Origin: JAVBNC01 sp031551765
GTDB taxonomy: Bacteria; Desulfobacterota; Desulfovibrionia; Desulfovibrionales; Desulfovibrionaceae
DNA: 64,000 nt
Assembly (NCBI GenBank): GCA_031551765.1
Contig: JAVBNC010000011.1
Coordinates: forward strand, 1 to 64,000
Direction of reading: 5' to 3'
The notes beneath the pieces were generated by a model. That model did no database searches and was not told the origin of the DNA. It saw nothing but the letters and a program-made list of their open reading frames with translations. The first letter of the stretch is position 1, and every line of letters starts with the position of its first letter. The translations under genes were made by a program, and so were the position numbers. Below, piece by piece: positions 48,371 to 57,715 of the stretch.

Positions 48371-51202
48371 CTACAGCCCCATGGAGACCAGCACCGCGGT
48401 GCAGCGGGGGCAGGCCTTGGGATGGGCGGGATTGGTGCCCAATTCCTCGCTGTAAATCCAGCAGCGTTCGCACTTTTCCCCGGCGGCCTTGCCCACGCGG
48501 ATCTTCAGGTCCTTGATTTCTTCCGCCTGCAGGGCGTCGGCCGGGGCCGCCACCAGGTCCGCCAGCTCCAGCTGGGAGACGATGAACAGCGCGCGCAGGT
48601 CCGTGCCCAGGCTTTCCAGGGTTTGGCGCAGCATGGGGTCCACGTACAGGGTCACGCGGCAGTCCAGGCCGTGGCCCACTTCCCCGGCCTTGCGCAGGGG
48701 TTCGATGGCCCGGCTGACTTCCGCGCGGGTGGCCAGCAGGGTTTCCCAGCGTTCCTTTTCCGCGTCGGGCAGGAAAAAGACCGGGGTATGGGCCTCGCGC
48801 AGGGCGAACACCGTGGACAGGCCGGGCTTGAGCGCGTCCGGCAGGTGCTGGAACACCTCTTCCGCCGTGAAGGAGAGCACCGGAGCCATGTCGTGCAGCA
48901 GCAGCAGCAAAATGTGCAGCATGGCGGTCTGGGCGGAACGGCGGTCCGCACTGTTGGCGCCGGAGGCGTAGAGCCGGTCCTTGAGAATGTCCAGGTAGAA
49001 GGCTGAAAGGTCCGTGGCGCACAGGTTGTGCAGAGTGTGGAAAACCTTGTGGAATTCAAAGGCGTCGTAGGCTTCCTGCACGCGCTGGTGGGCGCGGCTG
49101 GTCAGGTCCAGGGCGAAACGGTCCAGGGGGTCCAGCTTGTCAAAGGGCAGGGCGTCGGCCGGGCCAAAATCGCCCAGGTTGCCCAGGATGTAGCGGCAGG
49201 TGTTGCGCAGGCGGCGGTAGGCGTCCACCTGGCGGTTCATGATTTCCTGGGAGATGCGGATATCTTCGCGGTAATCCACGGAAGCCACCCACATGCGCAG
49301 GATTTCCGCCCCGTGCTTGTTGATGATCTCTTCCGGCGCCACCACGTTGCCGACGGACTTGGACATTTTCTTGCCCTCGCCGTCCACCACGTAGCCGTGG
49401 GTGAGCACGGCCCGGTACGGCGGGATGCCGCGCGTGCCCATGCTGGCCAGGAGCGAGCTGTGGAACCAGCCGCGGTGCTGGTCCGAGCCTTCCAGGTACA
49501 GGTCCGAGGGGTAGCGGCATTCGGGACGCTGTTCCAGCACGGCCGCGAAGCTGGTGCCGGAATCAAACCACACGTCCAGGATGTCGGTTTCCTTTTTCCA
49601 CTGCGCGCCGCCGCAGGAAGGGCAGGAAAGACCGGCCGGCACCACGTCCTCAAGGGCGGCTTCGAACCAGTAGTCGCAGCCCGTGGGGTGCTTGGCGAAA
49701 CGCGCCGCGATATCGTAGCCCCAGGCTGTGTCGTGCCAGGCTTCCCCGCATTTTTCGCAGAGCAGGGCGATAATGGGCACGCCCCAGGTGCGCTGGCGGG
49801 AAATGCACCAGTCCGGCCGGTTTTCTATCATATTATAGATGCGCGCCTCGCCCCAGGACGGGATCCACTGCACGGAATTCTTGATGGCCTCCAGGGCGTT
49901 CTTGCGCAGGTCATTCTTGTCCATGGTGATAAACCACTGCGTGGTGGCCCGGAAGACCACCGGCTCTTTGCAGCGCCAGCAGTGGGGGTAGGAATGGGTG
50001 ATTTTGCGCTTGGCCAGCAGATTGCCCACTTCTTCCAATTTTTCGATGACTTTGGGGTTGGCCTCAAACACGCTCAGCCCGGCGAAAAATTCCACCGTTT
50101 CCAGAAAGCGGCCCTGGTTATCCAGGGGAGAATAGATGTCCAGGCCGTAGCGCAGGCCGGTTTCATAGTCTTCGCGGCCGTGGCCGGGCGCGGTGTGCAC
50201 GCAGCCCGTGCCCGCTTCCAGGGTCACGTAGTCGCCCAGCACCAGGGGGGAGAGGCGGTTATAAAAAGGATGGCGGGCCACCAGCCCTTCCAGGGCCGAG
50301 CCTTTGACCGTGCCCAGGACGGTGTGCCCTTCCCAGCCGAAGGTGGCGGCGCAGGATTCCAGCAGGCCTTCCGCCAGCACATAGAAATCGCCGCCCTGGC
50401 TGACCATGACGTAGTCGAATTCCGGGTGCAGGGCCACGGCCAGGTTGTCCGGCAGGGTCCAGGGCGTGGTGGTCCAGATGGCCGCGTAGGAGCGGGCCGG
50501 GTCCGCGGCGGGGAACAGGGAGCGCAGTTTTTCGTCCGGCAGGGGAAAGCGCACGAAAATGGAGGGGGAGGTGTGGTCTTCGTACTCCACCTCGGCCTCG
50601 GCCAGGGCGGTCTGGCAGGAACAGCACCAGTGAATGGGCTTTTTGCTGCGCACCACCGAGCCCTTGTCCATGAACGCCACCAGTTCCCTGGCCGTGGCGG
50701 CCTCGTAGGCCGGGTCCATGGATTCGTAGGGCTTGTCCCACACGCCCAGCACGCCCAGGCGCTTGAATTCTTTACGCTGGATGTCGATGTACTTGGCGGC
50801 ATACTCGCGGCAGCGTTTGCGCACGGCATGGGCGGGCATGCTCTTTTTCTTTTCGCCGAGTTCATGTTCCACTTTAAGTTCAATAGGCAGGCCGTGGCAG
50901 TCCCAGCCGGGCACGTATTCCGCCCTGTAGCCCGCCATGTTGCGGGACTTGACCACCATGTCCTTAAGCACTTTGTTCAGCGCGGTGCCCAGGTGAATGT
51001 GCCCGTTGGCGTAGGGGGGGCCGTCGTGCAGCACATAGGGGCCCTTTTCGCCGCCCGCGTTGATCATGGCCTCGTAGGCGTTGTTCTGTTCCCAGGCGCG
51101 CAGGGTTTCCGGCTCGCGCTGGGTCAGGTTGGCCTTCATGGGAAAAGAGGTTTCCGGCAGGCAGAGGGTCTTTTTATACTCGGGCTTTTGGGCGTCGCTC
51201 AT
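48371..51202 (-). CDS. ileS: isoleucyl-tRNA synthetase
   Basis: A 943-residue class I synthetase. PYANGHIHLG (HIGH, about residues 60-69), a large editing CP1 domain (about 185-390, with TTTPWTLPDN and GTGCVHTAPGHG), KKMSKSVGN (KMSKS, near residue 603), an anticodon-binding domain and the C-terminal zinc finger (CERCW...CPRC) typical of the bacterial, mupirocin-sensitive type. Full length. It is the first gene of an operon with lspA, a small membrane protein and cpoB. Confidence 0.97.
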   Translation of the reverse strand: MSDAQKPEYKKTLCLPETSFPMKANLTQREPETLRAWEQNNAYEAMINAGGEKGPYVLHDGPPYANGHIHLGTALNKVLKDMVVKSRNMAGYRAEYVPGWDCHGLPIELKVEHELGEKKKSMPAHAVRKRCREYAAKYIDIQRKEFKRLGVLGVWDKPYESMDPAYEAATARELVAFMDKGSVVRSKKPIHWCCSCQTALAEAEVEYEDHTSPSIFVRFPLPDEKLRSLFPAADPARSYAAIWTTTPWTLPDNLAVALHPEFDYVMVSQGGDFYVLAEGLLESCAATFGWEGHTVLGTVKGSALEGLVARHPFYNRLSPLVLGDYVTLEAGTGCVHTAPGHGREDYETGLRYGLDIYSPLDNQGRFLETVEFFAGLSVFEANPKVIEKLEEVGNLLAKRKITHSYPHCWRCKEPVVFRATTQWFITMDKNDLRKNALEAIKNSVQWIPSWGEARIYNMIENRPDWCISRQRTWGVPIIALLCEKCGEAWHDTAWGYDIAARFAKHPTGCDYWFEAALEDVVPAGLSCPSCGGAQWKKETDILDVWFDSGTSFAAVLEQRPECRYPSDLYLEGSDQHRGWFHSSLLASMGTRGIPPYRAVLTHGYVVDGEGKKMSKSVGNVVAPEEIINKHGAEILRMWVASVDYREDIRISQEIMNRQVDAYRRLRNTCRYILGNLGDFGPADALPFDKLDPLDRFALDLTSRAHQRVQEAYDAFEFHKVFHTLHNLCATDLSAFYLDILKDRLYASGANSADRRSAQTAMLHILLLLLHDMAPVLSFTAEEVFQHLPDALKPGLSTVFALREAHTPVFFLPDAEKERWETLLATRAEVSRAIEPLRKAGEVGHGLDCRVTLYVDPMLRQTLESLGTDLRALFIVSQLELADLVAAPADALQAEEIKDLKIRVGKAAGEKCERCWIYSEELGTNPAHPKACPRCTAVLVSMGL

Positions 51203-51296
51203 ATTATTCTCCAGAAAAGGGCGGCAAAGGGTCCGGCCGCGAACAGTGAATCACTCTCCATGCGGCAAGACGGCCGTAAAGTCAAGAATGATGCCC

Positions 51297-52166
51297 TCAG
51301 GCGCCTGTGCCGGACGGCGTTGCGGCCGCGCTCATGCGGTGCAGCTCCCAGGCCGCCATGCGCTGCACGGCCGGGGAAAAGAGCAGGCCGATATGGCTTT
51401 CCAGGGGCGTGAGCCGCAGTTCCCAGTTGGGGGTCACCGGCACAAGGTTGCGCAGGGGCAGCACCATGGTGTCCCCGGGCGTGACCAGGGCCACGCAGGG
51501 GATGGAGGCCGGGGGTTCCGTCTCCGCCAGCCGGGCGAAAAAGGGATTGGTGGGCAGCAGGCTTTTCCCCAGCCCGCCAATGGCGAAAGCGGCCACCTTG
51601 CTGCCCCGCTGCGGGGCGCCCAGGGTCAACACGCCGGAAGCGCGGGCCTGGTTGCCTTCCAGGGCCAGCCAGGAACGGATGATCAGCCCGCCCAGGCTGT
51701 GCCCCATCAGCAGGGGCTTTTCGCCGGGGTACAGGCGCTCCAGCTCGCTGACGGCGTGGTCCAGCTTGGCGGGCAGCTCCTCCAGCTTGGTTCCGGCCGT
51801 GGCGTAATGCAACATGTGGATACGCCGGAAGCCCGCCTTGAGCAGGTGCCGCTTGAAGAGCACCCAGGCGGAATTGTCATGGTACAGGCCGTGCACAAGC
51901 AGCAGCGGCGGATTTTTCTGGTCCGGGAGGCCGTCCGTGCCGGAGCCGTCCCGCAAGCGGTAGAACAGCCCCAGAGGCCGCACCAGCACGGCCATGACCA
52001 GCCCTCTGACGGAGAGCGCCCACAGCGTCAAAAAACTGCGCGGGCCAAGGGCCGGGGCGGGGATATCCTGGTCGGGATTGTTCCCGCATTCATACCAGTA
52101 AAGCAGGTTGGCGGCCGCAACGCCCGCGCAGAACAAGATGAGCAGTATGAGAATGAAAAAGCCCAT
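51297..52166 (-). CDS. membrane-anchored alpha/beta hydrolase (lipase/esterase)
   Basis: A 289-residue protein: one N-terminal membrane helix (1-20), a second hydrophobic patch near residue 50, then an alpha/beta-hydrolase fold with oxyanion-type PPLLLVHGLYHDNSAW, the nucleophile MGHSLGGLI (around residue 160) and probable aspartate (TPGDTMV) and histidine (LESHIGLL) near the end. The triad looks complete. The layout resembles lipases/acyltransferases of the GRAS/PGAP1-like type; the substrate is probably membrane lipid or an ester and is not known. AAGGAGA precedes the start at 52166. It follows ileS in direction but with a 94-base gap, so it is likely a separate unit. Confidence 0.72.
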   Translation of the reverse strand: MGFFILILLILFCAGVAAANLLYWYECGNNPDQDIPAPALGPRSFLTLWALSVRGLVMAVLVRPLGLFYRLRDGSGTDGLPDQKNPPLLLVHGLYHDNSAWVLFKRHLLKAGFRRIHMLHYATAGTKLEELPAKLDHAVSELERLYPGEKPLLMGHSLGGLIIRSWLALEGNQARASGVLTLGAPQRGSKVAAFAIGGLGKSLLPTNPFFARLAETEPPASIPCVALVTPGDTMVLPLRNLVPVTPNWELRLTPLESHIGLLFSPAVQRMAAWELHRMSAAATPSGTGA

Positions 52167-52348
52167 GAATTCTCCTTGCGGGCCGTGTAGCGGAACAAAT
52201 CCGCGCACCCGCTTGACCTGGAACCGGGACGGACGTATCCTTATCTATTAGGAAAGCCTGCCGCGCCTTCCCGGATTCAGCCGCAGGCCTCCGGGGCGCG
52301 TTGCTCCCGGAGCCGTCTCTGTATATTTTTTCAAGGTGCATCACAACC

Positions 52349-53542
52349 ATGACTTGTTTTTTTCGTCAAACACACCGTTCCCATACACGTGGCCTCCTGT
52401 TCGCGCTGCTGCTCGCCGCGGGCCTTCTGTTTTCTACCGTAAACGCCTGGGCTTCCGAAAACGGCAATATCCCGCCGGAAGCGCAAAAGGCCCTGAACGC
52501 CATTCTGGCCGCCAAGGACCCCAAGTCCCCCGCGCCAAGCGCGGCCACGCTGAACGCGCTGCTGGACTACGCCATGTCCCCGCTTTCCCCTTCCCCGGAC
52601 GGCAAGGAAGTATACCCGGCCCCGCGCAGTGACGAAGGGCAGGGCATTTACTGGCGCACCACGCTCGGCGTGCCCTTGGCCACCACCCTGCGTTACCTGT
52701 ACGACCCAAAACTGCCGCAGGAAGCCGTGTACCCCGCTTCCATCCGCCGCCAGCAATGGCTGCCAGGCAGCCCCTTCCTGAAGCTCACTCCGGGGCTGTG
52801 GGATCAACTGGGCAAGAACAAAGACAAGCCCCTTGTGGTGCGCGGCACGGAAGAGGAAGAGATCACCCCGGACACCTTCAGCGGCAGCTACTACAAATAC
52901 CAGTCCGAGCGTCTGCTCATTCTCACGGAATACGAAGGCCGTCAGGCCCTGATCAGCGTGACCTGGCAGAAAGACCGCTCCGACGTGGGCAAAAAGGCCG
53001 CCGCCATAGGCGACTACCAGAACTGGGACTATGTGTATTCCGGCGCCCCCGGCATGCTCACCAAGGGCATAGGCTGGGCGGAAACCTACATGTACAGTTC
53101 CTGCGCCGTGATGGTGCTGTATGAAGACGCGCCCGGCGGCCGGAACACCGGCTACGCCCTGTTCAAGTGGCTGCGCGCGGGCTGGGCCAGCATGAACATG
53201 GTCAAGCGCCACCACATCCAGGACGGGGCCGTGCGCTCCTTTGACGGGCTGAACGCGTTCCTCACTTCCCCGCGACGCCCCTCCGCCGACGATATCGTGG
53301 CCTACACCGAAAGCCTGCGCAAAATGGACGTGGACGCACTGCGCAAAAAGTTCGCGCCCTACGCGGCCAAAGTGACGGAAGCCGTAGCCACCAACGACGC
53401 GCTGAAAAGCGACGACTTCCAAAAGGTTATCAAGGACGGTGCGTACGGCGCCAGCCTGAGCAAGGACGAACTGGTGGCCGCGCTGGTGGTGAACTACATC
53501 AAAACCAGGCTGGGCAAGCCCGTTCTGGCTCCCACGCAGTAA
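52349..53542 (+). CDS. exported protein of unknown function
   Basis: A 397-residue protein with a Sec signal peptide (residues 1-35, ending NAWA). The mature part is soluble and compositionally normal. There is a repeated aromatic pattern (GSYYKYQSERLLILTEYEG, DYQNWDYVYSGAP, GWAETYMYSSCAVMVLYED), suggesting a beta-rich core, and a helical C-terminus (residues 320-397). I recognise no domain or catalytic motif. The start at 52349 gives the signal peptide; an AAGG 11 bases upstream is a poor ribosome site. The 182-base gap on its left holds nothing that I can name. Confidence 0.6.
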   Translation: MTCFFRQTHRSHTRGLLFALLLAAGLLFSTVNAWASENGNIPPEAQKALNAILAAKDPKSPAPSAATLNALLDYAMSPLSPSPDGKEVYPAPRSDEGQGIYWRTTLGVPLATTLRYLYDPKLPQEAVYPASIRRQQWLPGSPFLKLTPGLWDQLGKNKDKPLVVRGTEEEEITPDTFSGSYYKYQSERLLILTEYEGRQALISVTWQKDRSDVGKKAAAIGDYQNWDYVYSGAPGMLTKGIGWAETYMYSSCAVMVLYEDAPGGRNTGYALFKWLRAGWASMNMVKRHHIQDGAVRSFDGLNAFLTSPRRPSADDIVAYTESLRKMDVDALRKKFAPYAAKVTEAVATNDALKSDDFQKVIKDGAYGASLSKDELVAALVVNYIKTRLGKPVLAPTQ

Positions 53543-53603
53543 AGATTCGGTTCCGGCGTCCAGGCCCTTTTGTTGTGTATTCCTGACCAGAGCCCGGTGG
53601 CCT

Positions 53604-54461
53604 ATGGCGGATTCTCCCTTCGCATCCATTCTTGAGGCGCCCCTTTTGGGGGACGAGCTGTTCGCCAAAGCCTACGAGGCGGTCAGCCCGCGGGAACGCG
53701 CCTGCTGCAAGCTGCTCATCGCCCGGCTGCACGTCTGCCTGGGCGAAGAGCGCCTGGAAGACGACACCCGCTACCTGCGCCTGCGCCAGGGCTTCAAGCT
53801 GGCCCAGAGCCGGGGCAGCGCGGACTGGACGCTGCTGCTCTGGGACGCGGCCTGCTCAAGTCCCTCGCGTATCCTGGCCGCGCTCATGCCCGCCATACTG
53901 ACCGGGGTACCCCACATCCTGGCCTGCCAGGTGGGGGACAGCCCGGAAACTCCGGCCCCGGTGCTGGCCGCCCTGGAACTGGCCGGGCAGGAAACCGCCG
54001 CCTGCCTGACCGAGCAACAGACCCTGAATCTGGTGCGCAAGCTGGCCGGGCGCGGCACTGGCCGCCTGGCCTTGCTGGGAGACGCCCCCTGGACTGGGGA
54101 AGTGCTGTCCGCCGCCCGCGCGGCCGGTATCCGCTCCTGGAGCGGCGGCATGCCCCGTATAGCGGTCTGCCCCAGCGCCTGCGTCCCTTCTGGTCAGCAC
54201 GGCGAAAAAGAAGTGGTGCTGCAAGCCCCGGACTACGGCATGCTGCGTTTCGCCCAGCCGGACGCGGGCATCGTGCCCCTGGCCGAGCCCAAAGCGGAAG
54301 AGGGCGCGCGCTACGACTGTGTCGTTTGCGGCATGCCCAGGCTCCGGTATTGGCTTTCCCGCACCCCTCTGGTCCTGACGCCGGGGCACGAGTGGTTCTG
54401 GCGCTGGCCCGAACTGGACCGGGAATTTTTCATGCACAGCCGCTATGGCTTTGCGGATTAG
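53604..54461 (+). CDS. cytoplasmic protein with histidinol-dehydrogenase-like segment, unknown function
   Basis: A 285-residue soluble protein with no signal or membrane helix. The segment ALMPAILTGVPHILACQVG...PAPVLAALELAG (about 90-130) resembles the nucleotide-binding part of histidinol dehydrogenase and related aldehyde dehydrogenase-fold enzymes, and GRLALLGDAPW looks like a second Rossmann-like strand-turn. The catalytic Glu-His pair and zinc ligands of HisD are not seen, so activity is doubtful. Two CxxC-like or Cys-rich spots (AVCPSACVPS, CVVCGMP) might bind a metal. It starts 61 bases after the exported unknown protein and ends 9 bases before a repeat element. Confidence 0.5.
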   Translation: MADSPFASILEAPLLGDELFAKAYEAVSPRERACCKLLIARLHVCLGEERLEDDTRYLRLRQGFKLAQSRGSADWTLLLWDAACSSPSRILAALMPAILTGVPHILACQVGDSPETPAPVLAALELAGQETAACLTEQQTLNLVRKLAGRGTGRLALLGDAPWTGEVLSAARAAGIRSWSGGMPRIAVCPSACVPSGQHGEKEVVLQAPDYGMLRFAQPDAGIVPLAEPKAEEGARYDCVVCGMPRLRYWLSRTPLVLTPGHEWFWRWPELDREFFMHSRYGFAD

Positions 54462-54470
54462 CAGGCTGGC

Positions 54471-54709
54471 TGTCGAAGCCGATTAAGAACGAAAGCAGGG
54501 CGCCGCCCTGCACCCGCCAGGGGGGTGACCCCCCTGGACCCCGCGACAGGGGTTTGGCTTCGCGCGCGGTGGGTATGTATGCGAGTGCGGACATAGAGAG
54601 AGTTTTGCGTACCCTGTCCCGTCGTCAACACCCTGAATGGGTTCCAAGGGGCGCGCCCCTTGGCGGGTGCAGGGCAGCGCCCTGCGTTCATTCTTAGATG
54701 GCTTCGACA
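54471..54709. repeat. 239-base inverted-repeat (MITE-like) element
   Basis: Both ends read TGTCGAAGCC in inverted orientation. The arms (54471-54537 and 54644-54709, about 66 bases) are imperfect inverse copies, sharing GCAGGGCG(C)...CCCTGCACCCGCCA and local palindromes such as AAGGGGCGCGCCCCTT. The middle, 54538-54643, has no coding sign. It ends 23 bases before the EF-G-like start. The tip GGCTTCGACAAC also occurs at 22261-22272 and 58137-58148. Confidence 0.65.
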
Positions 54710-54732
54710 ACTTAACCCAGCCGGGGACAGCC

Positions 54733-56760
54733 ATGGCTTCTTCTCTCGCCAATTTGCGCAACATCGGCATTATCGCCCACATTGACGCGGGCAAGACCAC
54801 GCTTTCCGAGCGCATCCTTTTTTACACGGACAAGATCCACCGCATGGGGGAAGTGCACGAAGGCGCGGCCACCATGGACTTTCTGCCGGAAGAGCAGGAC
54901 AGGGGCATCACCATCGCTTCCGCCTGCACCAGCTGCACCTGGAACCAGGCGGCCATCAATCTTAGTGATACGCCCGGCCATGTGGATTTCACCATTGAGG
55001 TGGAACGCTCGCTGCGGGTGCTGGACGGGGCCGTGGGCGTGTTCTGCGCGGTTTCCGGGGTGGAACCGCAGTCGGAAACCGTGTGGCGGCAGTCGGAAAA
55101 ATTTCACATCCCCAAACTGGCCTTTGTCAACAAAATGGACCGGCCGGGCGCTTCTTACGCCGCCACGCTGGACGCCATGCGCCGCCGCCTGGGCGCCAAC
55201 CCCGTGCCCGTCACCATCCCCCTGGGCGAAGGGGATGAGTTTGACGGCGTGCTGGACCTGATCCACCGGGAAAGCCTGCGCTTTGACCAGGCGGACCAGG
55301 GCCGCACCGTGCTGCGCGCCCCGTTCACGGCGGCGGAACAGGAGATGGCCGCGCCCTGGCGGGAGAATTTGCTGGAAACCCTGGCGGAATTCGACGACGC
55401 CCTGCTGGAAATCTACCTGGCGGGCGAGGCCCCGGAACCGGCGCTGGTGCATCAAACCCTGCGCCGTGCCGTGCTGGAACGGCGCGTGGTGGCCGTGTTC
55501 GCGGGTTCCGCCCTGCGCAACGCCGGGGTGCAGCCCCTGCTGGACGGCATAGAGGCGTACCTGCCCAGCCCCCTGGACGTGCCGCCCGTGGAAGCGCACG
55601 ACACGCGGGACGGCAGCGCGTGCTCCGTGGCGCCCGACGCGGGCGCGCCGCTCTGCGCCCTGGTGTTCAAGGTGTACATGGAAGGGGGGCGCAAACTGGC
55701 GCTTTTGCGCCTCTATGCCGGAACCCTGACGGAAGGCGCGGCCTGCCGCAACGTCTCGCGTAGCGCGGACGAGCGCGCCACCCGCATTTTCCGTCTGAAC
55801 GCGGGCCGCCGCGAGGCCATTGACAAGGCTTTCGCCGGGGACATCGTGGCCGCGCAGGGCCTGAAAAGCGTGCGCACAGGGGATTCCATAGCCACGCTGG
55901 CCCGGCCCTTGCTGCTGGAAAACATCGCGGCCTACATTCCGGTCATTTCTTTGGCCCTGGAGCCGAAAAATACGGAAGAGGGCAAAAAGCTGGACGAGGC
56001 CCTGGAACGCTTCTGCGTGGAAGACCCCACTCTGAAAGTGGAACTGGACGAGGCTTCGGGCCAGCGTCTGGTTTCGGGCATGGGCGAACTGCACCTCGAA
56101 GTGCTGCTGGACCGCATGCGCCGGGAATGCGACCTTGCCCCGCGCGCGGGCAACCCCCAGGTGGTGCATCAGGAAAGCATAGCCCGTCCGGGCAGCGCGT
56201 CCGGGGAATTTGACCGGGAATTGGGAGAACAGCACCATTACGGGTATGTGGAGCTTTCCGTTGCGCCGTTGCCGCGCGACGAGGGCAACAGCGTCCAGGT
56301 GGCGTTCCCGCTGGAAGGCTGGCCCAAGTTCCTTTCGGAGGCCGTCACCCAGGGCGTGACCGATGCCCTGCAGTGCGGCCCCCTGGGCTACGCCGTGCAG
56401 GACGTGGCCGTGACCGTCACCAAGCTGGGCCGCAAAGAGGGCATGACCACCCCGGCGGGCTTTCGCATGGCCGCGGCCATGGCCCTGAAAAACGCGCTGC
56501 AGGAAGGCGGCCCCCTGCTGTTGGAACCGATCATGGACGTGGAACTGAACGTGCCGGAAGCCGTTGTCGGCCCGGCCATAGCCCTTTTGGGCGCGCGCGG
56601 CGGCAAGGTGGAAGAAATGCGGGACGAAGGCGGCCACAAGGTGGTGCGGGCTCTTGCGCCCATGCGGGAACTGTTCGGCTTTTCCACGGCGCTAAGGTCC
56701 GCCACCCAGGGCCGGGCCGGTCTGGTCATGCGTTTCGCCAAATTCGACAGCGCGTCCTGA
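54733..56760 (+). CDS. elongation factor G-like translational GTPase
   Basis: A 675-residue protein with the full EF-G domain order. G1 AHIDAGKTT, switch I RGITIAS, G3 DTPGHVDF, G4 NKMD (around residue 134), domain II (about 285-370), domain III with LVSGMGELHLEVLLDR, domain IV and domain V (EPIMDVELNVPE, LGARGGKVEEM). Domain IV and the G' subdomain differ enough from standard FusA that this could be the second EF-G-like protein seen in many bacteria, without a classical translocation role, rather than the housekeeping FusA; rpsL, rpsG and tuf are absent. The start at 54733 gives the correct N-terminus. It is followed closely by rsmA. Confidence 0.8.
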   Translation: MASSLANLRNIGIIAHIDAGKTTLSERILFYTDKIHRMGEVHEGAATMDFLPEEQDRGITIASACTSCTWNQAAINLSDTPGHVDFTIEVERSLRVLDGAVGVFCAVSGVEPQSETVWRQSEKFHIPKLAFVNKMDRPGASYAATLDAMRRRLGANPVPVTIPLGEGDEFDGVLDLIHRESLRFDQADQGRTVLRAPFTAAEQEMAAPWRENLLETLAEFDDALLEIYLAGEAPEPALVHQTLRRAVLERRVVAVFAGSALRNAGVQPLLDGIEAYLPSPLDVPPVEAHDTRDGSACSVAPDAGAPLCALVFKVYMEGGRKLALLRLYAGTLTEGAACRNVSRSADERATRIFRLNAGRREAIDKAFAGDIVAAQGLKSVRTGDSIATLARPLLLENIAAYIPVISLALEPKNTEEGKKLDEALERFCVEDPTLKVELDEASGQRLVSGMGELHLEVLLDRMRRECDLAPRAGNPQVVHQESIARPGSASGEFDRELGEQHHYGYVELSVAPLPRDEGNSVQVAFPLEGWPKFLSEAVTQGVTDALQCGPLGYAVQDVAVTVTKLGRKEGMTTPAGFRMAAAMALKNALQEGGPLLLEPIMDVELNVPEAVVGPAIALLGARGGKVEEMRDEGGHKVVRALAPMRELFGFSTALRSATQGRAGLVMRFAKFDSAS

Positions 56761-56767
56761 ACACACC

Positions 56768-57586
56768 ATGCAGCGCGCCAAAAAGAGTCTCGGCCAGAAT
56801 TTCCTCACGGACCGCAATATCGCGCGCAAGATCGTGGAGGCGCTGAGCATAGCCCCGGAGGACAGGGTCCTGGAAATAGGCCCCGGCCCCGGCGCGCTGA
56901 CCGGCTATCTTCAGGCGGCGCACCCGGCCTGCCTCGTGCTGGCGGAAAAGGACCACTATTGGGCGGCGGAACGCCAAAAAGCGCTGCACGCGGGCGGCGT
57001 GCGCGGCGGCGTCCTGCTGACCGACGCCCTGACCCTGGCTTGGGAGCGCTTTACAGCTCCCTGGAAGTTCATCGGCAACCTCCCCTACAATGTGGCCTCC
57101 CCGCTGATGTGGGACTGCCTGAGCCGCGCCCCCGGCCTGACGCGGGCCGTGTTCATGATCCAGAAAGAAGTGGGGGAGCGCATTACGGCGGCTCCCGGCG
57201 GCAAGGCTTACGGCGCGCTTTCCGTGTGGCTGCGCTCCTTCTGCGCGCCGAAACTGGAATTCATTGTGCCGCCGCAAGTATTCAACCCCCGCCCGAAAGT
57301 AGATTCCGCCGTTCTTTCTTTTGTGCCTTTGCCTGAAGAACAGCGCCCAACTGCTTTGCAAGCGGCCGCACTGTCGGCGTTTTTGCATCGCGTTTTTCAG
57401 CAGCGGCGCAAACAATTGGGTACCATTGTGAAGGGTATGGGGCCTCAGGCATTAGAACTTTTGGAACAAGCCGGCATCTCGTCCGCATTGCGGCCGGAAG
57501 TTTTGACCCCGGAACAATTTTTAACAGTAAGCCAGAAATTTTCTTGTCTTTTAGGGCAAAGCGGCGCAGCCGTCCCGCAAAGATAA
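56768..57586 (+). CDS. rsmA: 16S rRNA dimethyladenosine transferase
   Basis: A 272-residue AdoMet-dependent enzyme that dimethylates the two adjacent adenosines near the 3' end of 16S rRNA. Motifs: KSLGQNFLTD, VLEIGPGPGALT (motif I), the catalytic IGNLPYNVASPL (motif IV), KEVGERI and VFNPRPKVDSAV. Length is typical. It lies seven bases after the EF-G-like gene, so the two are co-transcribed. GC content drops in the last ~250 bases, without loss of the frame. Confidence 0.95.
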   Translation: MQRAKKSLGQNFLTDRNIARKIVEALSIAPEDRVLEIGPGPGALTGYLQAAHPACLVLAEKDHYWAAERQKALHAGGVRGGVLLTDALTLAWERFTAPWKFIGNLPYNVASPLMWDCLSRAPGLTRAVFMIQKEVGERITAAPGGKAYGALSVWLRSFCAPKLEFIVPPQVFNPRPKVDSAVLSFVPLPEEQRPTALQAAALSAFLHRVFQQRRKQLGTIVKGMGPQALELLEQAGISSALRPEVLTPEQFLTVSQKFSCLLGQSGAAVPQR

Positions 57587-57715
57587 TTTTTCTAATTTTG
57601 CATTGTTTCTTGACTTTAGGCGAAAAATGGGCATCAGTATGCTCCATACGGCGGAAGAAGTTCCGCGTGGACGGCCGTATTGGGAGCCGGATTCCAAAAA
57701 CCATTGGGAGGATGT

